DNA from: DATJSN01 sp035504095
GTDB lineage: Bacteria; Planctomycetota; Phycisphaerae; WQYP01
Reading direction: 5' to 3'
DNA length: 64,000 nt
NCBI GenBank assembly: GCA_035504095.1
Contig: DATJSN010000092.1
Span: 62,001-126,000, forward strand
Both the position numbers and the translations under genes were made by a program. Shown in pieces: positions 1 through 8,733 of this stretch (positions are counted from its first letter, which is position 1; each line of letters opens with the position of its first letter). The notes below the pieces were generated by a model. That model saw nothing but the letters and a program-made list of their open reading frames with translations. It searched no databases and was not told the origin of the DNA.

Positions 1-10
1 GCTCCAGACT

Positions 11-976
11 TTGCACTGGCTGCTGATTGCTGGTGCAGCGTCATTTGGTTCGGTTCTTTTTAGCGGACTGGAGACCGGACTTTACAGCATTTCGCGCTTG
101 CGTCTCCAACTTCGTTGCTGGCGCAAAGATCCGCGCGCGGAGCAAATCGAACGCTGGCAAAAAAACCCGACAAGTGTTTTAACGGGCCTCTTGATCTGGC
201 AGAACGTCGCCAATTTCGCCGTCTGCGCTGCAATAACCGTCCTTATCGATCAGGAATTTTCCAACCCCGTAGTCCAATTATTAATCGCCGCCGCTGTTGT
301 CACGCCGCTGATGTTTTTATTCGCCGAACTGTTACCGAAAGATTTATTCCTGGTTTATGCCGACCGCTGGACATATCACCTGGTGCGTCCGCTGCAATGG
401 GCTTTGGCCGTTATCAGAATTATCCCCCTCTTACCGCTGCTATTAGTGCTGGACAAAATCGCCGAATGGCTTCTCGGCACCGGCAGACAAATAGACGCGT
501 CTTCGTCCGCCGTAATCCGATATGCTGAGGAATCCAGCGCTTCGGGGTTGATCAGTGATACACAACACGATCTTATTCGGCGTGCATTGCGCATGGCCCA
601 CGTTTCGGTAAGCGACGTGATGGTCCCCTGGGATCGGGTTATTGGCGTGCCGCTTGGCATCAGCAAAGACGGATTTCGCGCCATCGTCAGGCGGTTTAAT
701 GTTTCCCGCCTGCCGGTATTCAAGCCTAATACGCAGGAAATTCTCGGCGTGGTCAATGTGGTCGACGTTTTATCGAATCAAGACCAGACCGATTTACAGC
801 GGTTTTTAACCACGCCGATTACACTGCTGCCGAATCAGACGGTGCGCTCCGCTATTACGCTCATGCAGGCGGCGCGGCAGACAATTGGCATTGTCGTTAA
901 TTTGCAGGGCAAGCCCATCGGCCTGGCGACCATGAAGGATCTCGTAGAAGAACTCACAGGTGATATGGAGGGTTAA
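11..976 (+). CDS. CNNM/DUF21 transmembrane protein with CBS pair (CorC/HlyC-like)
   Basis: The N-terminal half (about residues 1-160) is hydrophobic, with several membrane segments and the pattern of the CNNM/DUF21 domain (an early SGLETGLYS motif). The C-terminal part (about 190-310) is a CBS-domain pair with motifs such as VSDVMVPW and LGVVNVVDVL. Family members sit in the inner membrane and are linked to magnesium/cobalt efflux or ion homeostasis; they are often mislabelled hemolysins. The first usable codon is a TTG at base 11, and the frame is open to the window edge, so the true start may lie upstream. The fucosidase gene follows after 9 bases, suggesting co-transcription. The fold assignment is firm, the transported ion is not known. 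Confidence 0.85.
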   Translation: MHWLLIAGAASFGSVLFSGLETGLYSISRLRLQLRCWRKDPRAEQIERWQKNPTSVLTGLLIWQNVANFAVCAAITVLIDQEFSNPVVQLLIAAAVVTPLMFLFAELLPKDLFLVYADRWTYHLVRPLQWALAVIRIIPLLPLLLVLDKIAEWLLGTGRQIDASSSAVIRYAEESSASGLISDTQHDLIRRALRMAHVSVSDVMVPWDRVIGVPLGISKDGFRAIVRRFNVSRLPVFKPNTQEILGVVNVVDVLSNQDQTDLQRFLTTPITLLPNQTVRSAITLMQAARQTIGIVVNLQGKPIGLATMKDLVEELTGDMEG

Positions 977-985
977 TAAAACTTT

Positions 986-1999
986 ATGAATTTAAATACA
1001 AAAAATGAATCATTGCTCCCCACCCCCGCGCAGAGCGCGTGGATGGCGCTGGGCTACGGCATGTTTATTCACTTCGGACCCAATACTTTCGCCGGCGTCA
1101 TGTGGGGTGACGGAAAATTTCCCACCCAGGAATTTAATCCCACCGATCTGAACGTCCGCCAATGGGCCGAAGTTGCGCTTGAAGCGGGCATGAAATACGC
1201 AGTCCTCACCGCTAAACATCACGATGGTTTTTGCCTGTGGCCCAGCCGGCACACCGATTACTGCGTGCGCCATGCGGGCAATAAGACCGATGTGGTGCGC
1301 GAATTTGTCGAAGCGTTCCGATCGGCGGGTTTACAGGTGGGACTGTATTATTCACTCTGGGATCGCCGTCACCCGGATTATGAAGACGACCAGCACTACG
1401 CCGAATACATGCAAAATCAGATTCGTGAACTGCTCTCCGGATACGGCCCCATATTGGAATTGTGGTTCGACGGCGCCTGGGATAAAGACCATCCAACGCG
1501 ACGCGCTATTTATGATCCAAAATGGGAAAGCGATCCAAAGAGTGGTTTGACACACGGCCAACGCTGGCGTTGGCGCGAATTATATGAATTAATCCACCAG
1601 CTTCAGCCTGAATGCCTGGTGCTTAATAATATCAGCAACGATCGCCCGGGAGGAATTAAATATCCGCCGGTGGACCTTAGAAACGCGGAACTTTTTGATT
1701 ACATCTGGAATGACCGGCTTTGCGAACCCGTTACCGAAAATGTAATCACGACACCAGATGGTGGAAAACTTTTTCTGCCGCTGGAATATTGCGCTACGCT
1801 CAATCGCAACTGGTTTTACACACAAAACTTAGCACAAACACATCCATCAGCGGCGACTATCGCTGATTGGTACAGCCGCGCCAGAGCCACAGATGCATGC
1901 CTTCTGCTTAACGTAGGGCCTGATAAAAGGGGTATTGTTCCGGAATATCACCGCCCGTTTTTACGCGAATCGGCTAAACGGCTTGGGTTCCAGCGCTAG
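986..1999 (+). CDS. Alpha-L-fucosidase, GH29 family
   Basis: The protein removes terminal alpha-L-fucose from glycans by a retaining mechanism. Visible family motifs are the early GMFIHFGPNTFAG segment, TAKHHDGFCLW, GLYYSLWDRRHPDY, and ELWFDGAW, whose Asp matches the position of the GH29 nucleophile. At 337 residues it is essentially a bare catalytic domain, without the C-terminal galactose-binding module of many homologues. No signal peptide is visible, so it is probably cytoplasmic and acts on imported oligosaccharides. It starts with ATG 9 bases after the CNNM gene. A hairpin with a T tract follows the stop. The family call is strong; the exact linkage specificity cannot be read from sequence. 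Confidence 0.9.
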   Translation: MNLNTKNESLLPTPAQSAWMALGYGMFIHFGPNTFAGVMWGDGKFPTQEFNPTDLNVRQWAEVALEAGMKYAVLTAKHHDGFCLWPSRHTDYCVRHAGNKTDVVREFVEAFRSAGLQVGLYYSLWDRRHPDYEDDQHYAEYMQNQIRELLSGYGPILELWFDGAWDKDHPTRRAIYDPKWESDPKSGLTHGQRWRWRELYELIHQLQPECLVLNNISNDRPGGIKYPPVDLRNAELFDYIWNDRLCEPVTENVITTPDGGKLFLPLEYCATLNRNWFYTQNLAQTHPSAATIADWYSRARATDACLLLNVGPDKRGIVPEYHRPFLRESAKRLGFQR

Positions 2000-2006
2000 A
2001 TAATAC

Positions 2007-2036
2007 AGCCCGACGTGCAAACGCCGGGCTATTTTT
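2007..2036 (+). terminator. Rho-independent-type terminator after fucosidase gene
   Basis: A hairpin of AGCCCG with CGGGCT, extended by three more pairs past one mismatch, is followed by ATTTTT directly downstream of the fucosidase stop. Confidence 0.6.
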
Positions 2037-2042
2037 ACGATT

Positions 2043-2072
2043 AAAAAAGCCCCGGCATTTTTTGCCGGGGCT
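2043..2072 (-). terminator. Rho-independent terminator of the minus-strand lipoprotein gene
   Basis: A perfect 9-bp stem (GCCCCGGCA/TGCCGGGGC, positions 2049-2057 and 2063-2071) with a five-base loop is followed, on the minus strand, by a run of six T. It lies 13 bases past the stop of the lipoprotein gene. Confidence 0.8.
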
Positions 2073-2084
2073 ATATTGCATAGA

Positions 2085-2900
2085 TTAATGAATGGTCAGC
2101 GTGACGCGTTTGAGACCCGTGAGTTCGCCGGTCTTACTATCAAATACAAACTGATATAACCCAGGCATTAGTCCCAGCGCCCCCGCGGCACTGCGGGCGA
2201 GAAACATCGGGCGTCCCATGCCGCCGCCTGCGTCACCCATCATGCCCAGCACTTGTACACCCGGCTGACGTGTTACGGCGGTAACCGGCGGAGGATTACC
2301 CAACGGTCCTGAAGCGTTGATGCCCAAAAGCTCCCAACCATTAGCGAGCACGACGGAGTTCCCGTTGCCATTAATCTGAGCCACATACGGATGGGAATAA
2401 TCGGGCAGATAAATAATTTGCAGCGTTAACATATCTTCCTGAGGCTGCTGGGCTGCACGTAAAACCAGCGTTCCACGGGCGATCCGGTTCCCGCCGCCGG
2501 GCCCAAATTGTCCACTCATGCCGCGAAAGCCGCGTGGGCCTGGGCCTGCGTTGTTCTGCATGTTGCCATTGTGAACATTAGCGTTGGGATGATTACCCGA
2601 TTGAGGCGGTCCCATACGACCATTGCCATTCGGACCCCACTGCATTGGACCTGGCACGTTACTGCCAGCTTGGCCCCCCTGCATACCGGCTGAATTAAAC
2701 ATAACATTCTGTGCTCTTTGCGGCGCTCCCATACTGGTAACCAGAAGATACGGTTCCGATTGATAAAATCGCACGCCCGAAACACTTGGATCATTGATCT
2801 GATCCACACTAATCGGTTGAACATTTACACCTGAACAACCAGCCAGAAATGCCCCGGCAAAAACCATTGGAATTGCCATAACCCAGAGACGCATGCGCAT
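2085..2900 (-). CDS. Predicted lipoprotein of unknown function, Gly/Asn-rich
   Basis: The protein starts with a type II signal sequence: positively charged MRMRL, a hydrophobic core and the lipobox LAGC, so Cys21 or so is the predicted lipidation site. The middle (about residues 55-135) is rich in Gly, Asn, Pro and Gln and looks disordered. The C-terminal half contains short beta-rich stretches (GTLVLRAAQQ, LMPGLYQFVFD). I do not recognise a family. The gene stands alone on the minus strand between two terminators and a promoter gap of about 120 bases. Localisation at the outer membrane or periplasm is inferred from the lipobox only. Confidence 0.75.
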   Translation of the reverse strand: MRMRLWVMAIPMVFAGAFLAGCSGVNVQPISVDQINDPSVSGVRFYQSEPYLLVTSMGAPQRAQNVMFNSAGMQGGQAGSNVPGPMQWGPNGNGRMGPPQSGNHPNANVHNGNMQNNAGPGPRGFRGMSGQFGPGGGNRIARGTLVLRAAQQPQEDMLTLQIIYLPDYSHPYVAQINGNGNSVVLANGWELLGINASGPLGNPPPVTAVTRQPGVQVLGMMGDAGGGMGRPMFLARSAAGALGLMPGLYQFVFDSKTGELTGLKRVTLTIH

Positions 2901-3022
2901 GGTGACCTCCTCACGCAGATTTACCCATTTGCTGACCCCTGCCCGATTGAATCGAGCCTGGGATTGCCATAGGTAATTACGCCTAAAGCGAAAAAAGGTT
3001 ACAGATCCAAGGCATGCTTAGC

Positions 3023-3556
3023 TTATTTTACCTGAGGCTCTAACTCATAAAGGTGTAAATAAAACTCCAATCGTGGCGTTCCCTCAACATTACGAGCGCG
3101 GTTGAATTCAAAACCGCGATGCTCGAAAAATTCGATGGCCTTTGCGGCGTCAACGCGGGTATGAACGATTAATTTCAGGTAACCATATTGGCGGGCGTGT
3201 TTGGCCGCGGTTTCCACAAGGCGCAACGCGACGCGGTTGTCGAACTGCCATTGCTGATCCACGCGCAGCCAGTGCAGGTGGGCCACGCTGGGTTCGTCCT
3301 CGCAAATGGCCACGGTTCCAATTACCTTACCGTCCGCTTCGGCCACCCAGAAATGATCCTGCGGGCGGCTTAAATACGTTTCTGAAATGCGTGAAAACGC
3401 GCCGCAATCAACACATTCGACGTCGCCGCCGTGCAATACGCCGTCATTGTATAAACGCGTTACGGCATCGCCATCGGATGCCTGAAAAGTTCGCACGTGA
3501 AATGGATCTTGCGGGGCATTTTGGGCTGAATTTTCACCGGTTTTGTATGACAGCAT
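3023..3556 (-). CDS. GNAT-family N-acetyltransferase
   Basis: This 177-residue protein has the layout of a Gcn5-related acetyltransferase: FWVAEADGKVIGTVAI as the central beta hairpin, LHWLRVDQQWQF leading into the acetyl-CoA loop, and AIEFFEHRGFEF as the typical C-terminal motif B. The pyrophosphate-binding loop is unusual, because the common Arg/Gln-x-x-Gly-x-Gly/Ala pattern reads Q-x-x-x-x-N here, so activity is not assured. The substrate is unknown. The gene is monocistronic, and a region of more than 1.6 kb without recognisable genes lies upstream. Confidence 0.8.
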   Translation of the reverse strand: MLSYKTGENSAQNAPQDPFHVRTFQASDGDAVTRLYNDGVLHGGDVECVDCGAFSRISETYLSRPQDHFWVAEADGKVIGTVAICEDEPSVAHLHWLRVDQQWQFDNRVALRLVETAAKHARQYGYLKLIVHTRVDAAKAIEFFEHRGFEFNRARNVEGTPRLEFYLHLYELEPQVK

Positions 3557-5222
3557 GTTGTAACTCCTTTACTCTGGGCTGTTCTCTGCGCTTATACGAG
3601 AAAATTATAGGCAGGTTCGGCGCCGCGGAGTTAGCAGAGGCAGTTAAACCATGAAAAAGTTCGAAATACCCAAAAGATAAACCAAATCCTTCGCCATTCT
3701 TTTGGGACTCCGACGGAGTCTTCGGTTTTTGCAACTGCAAAAGTTATTTTACCACAACGGCACCACTAAATCATTGTTTTGAACCACGAAAAACATGAAT
3801 TATATAAAAATTTTGCCCACGGATTGAACGGATGACACGGATGATGCACAAAGAACAGGATTCATTATTTTCCCTGGCATATTTTTTTGCTCCAATTTTT
3901 GGCCTTCTAAGCGCAACAACGTTACAAAGGCTTATTTTATAGAGTATTTCACCCTTTCTGATCCGTAACATGATTCGTGCTTGTTGCGCCTTTAAGAGTG
4001 GAGGAAACATCTCTATTTTCAGGGGTTGTAGCGCTGTAGCGGTTGGATTTTTCCTGTTAAGGGACTCTAACAAAACAAGGCGGGGCCGCGACGCTGGGAA
4101 TTTTGGTCCCAGACAAGGAGCTTCGACGATGCAAGTATTACAATACAATACAGCGAGGAGAAGCGACGCCGTATGGGGCCAAAAAGGCACCGCGTCCCGG
4201 AGGGTTGGGCCGCAAATAGCCCATCTGCGGTGTTGTCGGCCCTCGTTGTATCATCCTTCGGATACGGCTTCGGGCCTCCGCCTTGCATCTGGGCTATTTG
4301 CGGCCCAACGCGGCTCCCGGCTTGTTTGGTTAGAGTCCCTAAGTCCCGAAAGCGTAAGAAAACGATTTTGCCACAGAGAACTCAGAGGGCACAGAGATTT
4401 ATATTTTTAACACGACGATATAACTGGCGCGCTGGCAAAATTGCGAACGCGCCGGGGGATGTGGCTACTTTTTGTTGCTCCAGGTCCAAAGATATACAGC
4501 CTTATCATCTTTGTTATTTTGGGCCTCCTAAGCGTGACAGCGTGACAATCCCTTAAATTCCAGCACATTTTGCATTTTTCAAGCGTGACATCATTTTCAT
4601 TTGTCACACTTAGAAAAGTGAGAAAAACCCTATATTTACCGATGTTGTCACACTGTCACACTTGCGTTTTCCCCATGCTCTGGTAATACGTCTCGAAGAT
4701 GTAACAAAACGATCCCAATGGCCATCGGGATTGCGCGGTTCGACTGCCTTCGGCTCTGAGGCTCAGGCTCGAAGAGAGCTCACCGAAGTCAGATGGGCGC
4801 AGAGTGAACATCGAAGCACAAATGCTACGGCACCGCTTGATATTTACTTGTCAAAGAACCGGCTTTAAGAGCCTATACACTGAATAGGGAAACTGTCCGA
4901 CGCGGCAAGCGGCTGCGCCGAGTTCTGAGTCGGGAGACGGGTGACGGGAGAAATATTTACCACAGCGAGACGACGGCACAACGAATTTTTAACCACGAAA
5001 ATTGTGCGGCGTCGCCACAGTTTTCAGGTTTCGGTTTTCAGTGTTCAGACAATAAATCAAAACCACGGATTGCACGAATCACGCTGATAAAACAGCACAA
5101 AGAAATTAACTGCCCCCTGACTTACCATGCAGCAAAATTTCGCCGATCTCTCCTGATCAACTGATCGCCTGCTCAAAACTCTCATCGAAGCCGCCCGCTG
5201 CGTCCCCGATTCGCTCCCCTTA
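3557..5222. other. Long non-coding stretch with decayed repeats
   Basis: I see no convincing gene here. Several stretches resemble short dispersed repeats: CCACGGATTGAACGGATG near 3819, CCACAGAGAACTCAGAGG near 4371 and CCACGGATTGCACGAATC near 5062. A segment near 3890 (TTTGGCCTTCTAAGCG) is echoed near 4517 (TTTGGGCCTCCTAAGCG), suggesting a diverged internal duplication. GTGACA/TGTCAC words are clustered at 4535-4665 on both strands. A palindromic element at 4060-4340 is listed separately. Short open frames inside it have no family signal. Confidence 0.5.
4060..4340. mobile_element. MITE-like palindromic element, copy 1
   Basis: The element is bounded by 20-bp terminal inverted repeats matching at 19 of 20 positions (4060-4079 and 4321-4340; core GACTCTAAC). 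Internally a perfect 19-bp inverted repeat occurs at 4204-4222 and 4291-4309 (GTTGGGCCGCAAATAGCCC and its complement). It carries no transposase. Its right half resembles the shorter element at 27195-27284, so these are two members of one family. I could not define a target-site duplication. Confidence 0.6.
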
Positions 5223-6350
5223 TTATTGAGCGGACAATTGAGCGTAGGCTTTTTGAGCGTCTTGATTTCCGAGATGGGCAGCTCTGGCGATCCAAGCCAC
5301 CGCCTTGTCAATATCTTTAGGTACACCGCAACCATTATAATACATGACTCCGATGTTATACATAGACTCAGTGTCACCTAAAGCTGCGGCTTTTTGCATC
5401 CAATACCAAGCTTCTTTGTAATCCTGAGCAACACCATGGCCGCTACCATACATTGAACCTATATCTCCCATTGCTGCAGCATTACCAGCGGCGGCGGATT
5501 TATTAAACCAATACCAAGCTTGTTTATAATTCTGGGCTATACCATGACCAGTCAAATACATACCACCAATATTGAGCATGGCATCACTATCACCGGCAGC
5601 AGCAGATTTTTGAAACCAGTATAGAGTTTTGTCATAATCTATAGAAACCCCCAAACCATTTTCATACAATAACCCAATTCCTTTCATGGCATCGCCATCA
5701 CCCAAATTTGCCGCTTTTTGAAACCAACTCATTGCTTGTGTATAACTTTGGAGAACACCATCTCCATCTCTATAAAGCGTGGCAATATTGTCCATTGCTG
5801 AGGATAAACCATATCCAGCCGCTTTTTCCCACCAATAAAGGGCTTGATGTGTGTCTTTAGGAACGCCTAGACCCTGATCATAAAACTGACCAATATTATA
5901 CATCGCTACAGGGTCACCTTTGACCACAGCTTTCTGATACCAGATCATCGCTTGTTTATAGTCTACTGGGATGCCATAACCATGCTGATATAGCCAACCA
6001 ATAGTTGTTATTGCGGGCTGATAACCTGCGGTTACAGCTTTTTGAAACCAATAAAATGCCTCGGCATAATCTTGAGTCGTTCCCAAGCCATTCAGATAAC
6101 ATACGGCCATATTGAACATGCCAAGGGCGTCTCCCTCAGCAGCCGCTTTTTGAAACCAAGATAACGCGAGCTTATAGTCGTGATTTTCATAAGCTTGCAG
6201 ACCATAAAGACACGTAGTTTCATCAGGGGAGGCTGGCGCCATAATAGTTGGTTCAGCCGTCACTGGAATTGCGCATATAATTCTCGAGTCACATACCAAT
6301 GCTAAGGAGAAAATGAAACACAAAAATGTCAAATGCCTTTTTTTTATCAT
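5223..6350 (-). CDS. Sel1-repeat (TPR-like) protein with signal peptide
   Basis: After an N-terminal hydrophobic signal segment (residues about 8-28) the protein is almost entirely built of some eight 36-residue Sel1-like repeats with the pattern A-M-x-N-I-G-x-x-Y-x-x-G-x-G-V-x-x-D-Y-x-x-A-x-x-W-x-x-K-A-A-x-x-G. Such alpha-solenoids are protein-interaction scaffolds, often exported in planctomycetes and proteobacteria. The binding partner cannot be inferred. Base composition is visibly more A/T-rich than the neighbouring lipoprotein genes, which may mark a separate origin or a recent repeat expansion. No operon partner is evident; the next gene on the same strand ends 75 bases upstream. Confidence 0.85.
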   Translation of the reverse strand: MIKKRHLTFLCFIFSLALVCDSRIICAIPVTAEPTIMAPASPDETTCLYGLQAYENHDYKLALSWFQKAAAEGDALGMFNMAVCYLNGLGTTQDYAEAFYWFQKAVTAGYQPAITTIGWLYQHGYGIPVDYKQAMIWYQKAVVKGDPVAMYNIGQFYDQGLGVPKDTHQALYWWEKAAGYGLSSAMDNIATLYRDGDGVLQSYTQAMSWFQKAANLGDGDAMKGIGLLYENGLGVSIDYDKTLYWFQKSAAAGDSDAMLNIGGMYLTGHGIAQNYKQAWYWFNKSAAAGNAAAMGDIGSMYGSGHGVAQDYKEAWYWMQKAAALGDTESMYNIGVMYYNGCGVPKDIDKAVAWIARAAHLGNQDAQKAYAQLSAQ

Positions 6351-6424
6351 AAAATTTACAGGCTATTTAAAGATTTTAAAATCAAGGATAATTAGGAACA
6401 GCACCTATTTTCCCCGTTCTTTAT

Positions 6425-6829
6425 TTACTCCAACTGATCGATGACCACGTCGAAATTTTGCGCCAAGGCCGTCAGACTGGTGAAATGCGCCTGGGACATC
6501 GAATATGCGGGGATGCGCAGATCCATCCAGCCGGAGGTCTGTTCCACCTGTGCGCCCTGCTGATTCAAAAAGCGATATTGGAATTGCAGATATAACTCGT
6601 TACCAGTGAGATTCCGCACGGGCACGACCACATCAAGCTGGCCGGCGCCGACGCGCGTGACAATCGGTTCCTTGACGGCGATTTCGCCTTGCAGGTTGTA
6701 GCTGGTCAGGTGAACCTGGGGATAGGGATTAAGCGTATCCTGGTTGGGAACCACCGGCCCCTGGCATCCGGCCAGAACAAGTACAAAAGCTGCGAATAAA
6801 CTCATCAATATCGGCGCCGCGATTCGCAT
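6425..6829 (-). CDS. YcfL-like (DUF1425) lipoprotein
   Basis: The 134-residue protein has a signal sequence with lipobox LAGC and a compact beta-sandwich-like body: VVVPVRNLTGNELYLQFQYRFLNQQGAQV is typical of the YcfL/DUF1425 family. Its gene follows the LpoB-like lipoprotein gene on the same strand with a 15-base gap. In Escherichia coli ycfL is likewise next to lpoB, so the pairing supports both calls. The role of YcfL is not established; an envelope function coupled to peptidoglycan synthesis is inferred from this neighbourhood. Confidence 0.7.
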   Translation of the reverse strand: MRIAAPILMSLFAAFVLVLAGCQGPVVPNQDTLNPYPQVHLTSYNLQGEIAVKEPIVTRVGAGQLDVVVPVRNLTGNELYLQFQYRFLNQQGAQVEQTSGWMDLRIPAYSMSQAHFTSLTALAQNFDVVIDQLE

Positions 6830-6844
6830 AAATGTTTACTCCTT

Positions 6845-7879
6845 TTATTTTGTTTGCAGGTTCATCGGTCCGGTGATTTGAATATCTACGGTGTTATTCT
6901 GCAGATCAGTCGCTTTAAGTCCGGTTGAACCGCCAAGCTCCTGCTTGAGGGCGGAATAAAAATCATCCGGTGCGCCACCATATTGAACGGCCAGTTCGCC
7001 ATAGGCGGAGGTGCTGGAGCCGGTGATGCCGCGATTAATTACGCCCAATACGCCCGGGACTTTTTGAATGTATTGTTTGATGGTCAGAACATCATCAACT
7101 GAAGCGGCATTGTAAATGCGAACAATAATCGGGTTATACGCCGCAACTCCCCCATTCCATACCGCGGCGAGTTTCTGCATGACCTTGTCGGCCAGATAAC
7201 TGGTGTAAAGGTTGATGTTGGTTTTGCTCATGGGAAGCGGCATATCGACATAGTCGGCGCCGAGGACGCGCCCGTCGGTGGTGCTGATAATCGAAACCAG
7301 CAGGCGCAGGGCTGTTCCAATGGTTGCCTGAGCGGTCGGGGCAGCTTGTACGACGACCACGACGTCGGTCTGCAGACTTTGTTTAAGCAGAGGCAAAACC
7401 GTCTGATCGCCGTTTTGCAGACGCAGGAAGCTTTCGCGATCAAGCACTTTCTGGGCCATGGTGGGATCCTGGATGTCCACCTGACCATTGGCGCCCAGGT
7501 AATCGATCATGGAAATCTGGATGGCGTCGTAATCCTGCTGCGATGCGGCGATGGCCGGAGTGTACGGAGAAGTAGTCTGCGGTTGAATGACTTCAATCAT
7601 GATGCGCGGCGAGTGCTGGGCCTGATAAGCCTGTACATAAGCCGGTTCATCCGGCAACGGCACGTGCTCGCCATAAGGATTCACGCCGACGGAGGGCGAA
7701 CCCTGGTTTACACCCATCGGATTGTTATAAGCATTTACCGGCAGCGGCTTGGGCTGTACAACCGGCTGATAAGCGGTTTGATCCTGCGGCGGAGGAACGG
7801 GGACATTTTGAACGCTTTGACTGCACCCGGCGAGAGTGAACGTAATAAGAGAGATGAATAAGACCAAATTCCTGAACAT
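6845..7879 (-). CDS. Lipoprotein with LpoB/CsgG-like domain
   Basis: A signal sequence with lipobox LAGC is followed by a proline-rich, probably disordered linker (about residues 25-90) and then a folded domain. The stretch from QDYDAIQISMIDYL through DVVVVVQAA and DGRVLGADYVDM resembles the CsgG/LpoB fold, in which a periplasmic lipoprotein can stimulate a penicillin-binding protein. A second small domain follows (residues 240-320, VRIYNAASVDDVLTIKQYIQ), which may be a beta-alpha repeat. At 344 residues it is longer than LpoB. Coupling with a YcfL-like gene supports the assignment. The activation of a PBP remains inference. Confidence 0.55.
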   Translation of the reverse strand: MFRNLVLFISLITFTLAGCSQSVQNVPVPPPQDQTAYQPVVQPKPLPVNAYNNPMGVNQGSPSVGVNPYGEHVPLPDEPAYVQAYQAQHSPRIMIEVIQPQTTSPYTPAIAASQQDYDAIQISMIDYLGANGQVDIQDPTMAQKVLDRESFLRLQNGDQTVLPLLKQSLQTDVVVVVQAAPTAQATIGTALRLLVSIISTTDGRVLGADYVDMPLPMSKTNINLYTSYLADKVMQKLAAVWNGGVAAYNPIIVRIYNAASVDDVLTIKQYIQKVPGVLGVINRGITGSSTSAYGELAVQYGGAPDDFYSALKQELGGSTGLKATDLQNNTVDIQITGPMNLQTK

Positions 7880-7942
7880 AATTTATTCCTCCCAATTGCA
7901 TGGCGGCCACTTCGCATTAATTATATGCAACATAGGTCACAG

Positions 7943-7971
7943 GTTACAGAGAGAAGGTTACTGGCTAGAAT
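7943..7971 (+). promoter_or_regulatory. Candidate lutA promoter, possibly leaderless
   Basis: A -10 box TAGAAT (7966-7971) lies only six bases before the lutA ATG at 7978, with a weak -35 GTTACA (7943-7948) at 17-bp spacing. This would start transcription at or next to the start codon; no Shine-Dalgarno sequence is visible. Confidence 0.4.
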
Positions 7972-7977
7972 ACCCCT

Positions 7978-8733
7978 ATGAAAGTCAGCTTATTTGTCAC
8001 CTGCCTGACGGATTTATTTTCACCGCAGGTGGGTTTGGCGGTGGTCAAAACACTGGAACATTTTGGTTGCGAGGTGGATTTCCCCAGTGCTCAAACCTGC
8101 TGTGGACAGCCCGCGTTCAACAACGGCTTTCCCGAGCAGAGCAAGCCGCTGGCGGCGCGGATGATCCAAGTTTTTCAGGACGCGAATTACGTGGTTACGC
8201 CATCGGGTTCCTGCTGCGCGATGATCCGCGATCATTACATTGAGCTATTTAAAGGCGATTCAGCCATGGAACACAAGGCGACGGAATTTGTCGCCAAGTG
8301 TTATGAATTCGTGGAATTTTTGACCAAAATTCTCAAGGTGGATTTGAACAAGCTTAAGCTCAAAGAAAAAACAACGTTTACCTACCATTATACGTGCCAC
8401 TTGCGCGGGCTGGGCGCCACCGGCGATCCGGCAATCCGGCTGCTTAAACAAATCGGCAACGCTGGTTTTGCTCCGCTGGAAAAATCAGAACAATGCTGCG
8501 GCTTCGGAGGCACGTTCGCCGTCAAATACCACGACATCAGCGGCGCCATGGTCCGAGACAAGGTGGATTGCGGGAAAAAAAGCGGCGCCGGCGTCATGAT
8601 CGTCAACGACACCGGGTGCGCGATGAACATCGGCGGAGCAGGCCATCGTTATGCAGCGCCGTTTAAGGTTCGGCACATCGCCGAGGTTATCGCCGAGGCC
8701 ATTGAAAACAGCCGGGAAGGCGCGAGGAAATGA
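7978..8733 (+). CDS. lutA: LutA, L-lactate utilisation Fe-S oxidoreductase subunit
   Basis: The protein belongs to the CCG-domain (DUF162 partner) family. Two CCG motifs are clear: CCGQPAFNNG near residue 40 and CCGFGGTFAVK near residue 180, with additional Cys in SGSCC and a YHYTCHLRGL segment. The cysteines bind an iron-sulfur cluster of the heterodisulfide-reductase type. LutABC together oxidise L-lactate to pyruvate in the cytoplasm or at the membrane face. Length (251 residues) is normal. The stop overlaps the lutB start in an ATGA, which indicates translational coupling. No permease or LutR regulator gene is adjacent in this window. Confidence 0.92.
   Translation: MKVSLFVTCLTDLFSPQVGLAVVKTLEHFGCEVDFPSAQTCCGQPAFNNGFPEQSKPLAARMIQVFQDANYVVTPSGSCCAMIRDHYIELFKGDSAMEHKATEFVAKCYEFVEFLTKILKVDLNKLKLKEKTTFTYHYTCHLRGLGATGDPAIRLLKQIGNAGFAPLEKSEQCCGFGGTFAVKYHDISGAMVRDKVDCGKKSGAGVMIVNDTGCAMNIGGAGHRYAAPFKVRHIAEVIAEAIENSREGARK

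Noticed and set aside
4662..4868. Open frame in the 3.6-5.2 kb gap
   Set aside because: The sequence is low in information, has no start signal and sits among decayed repeats.
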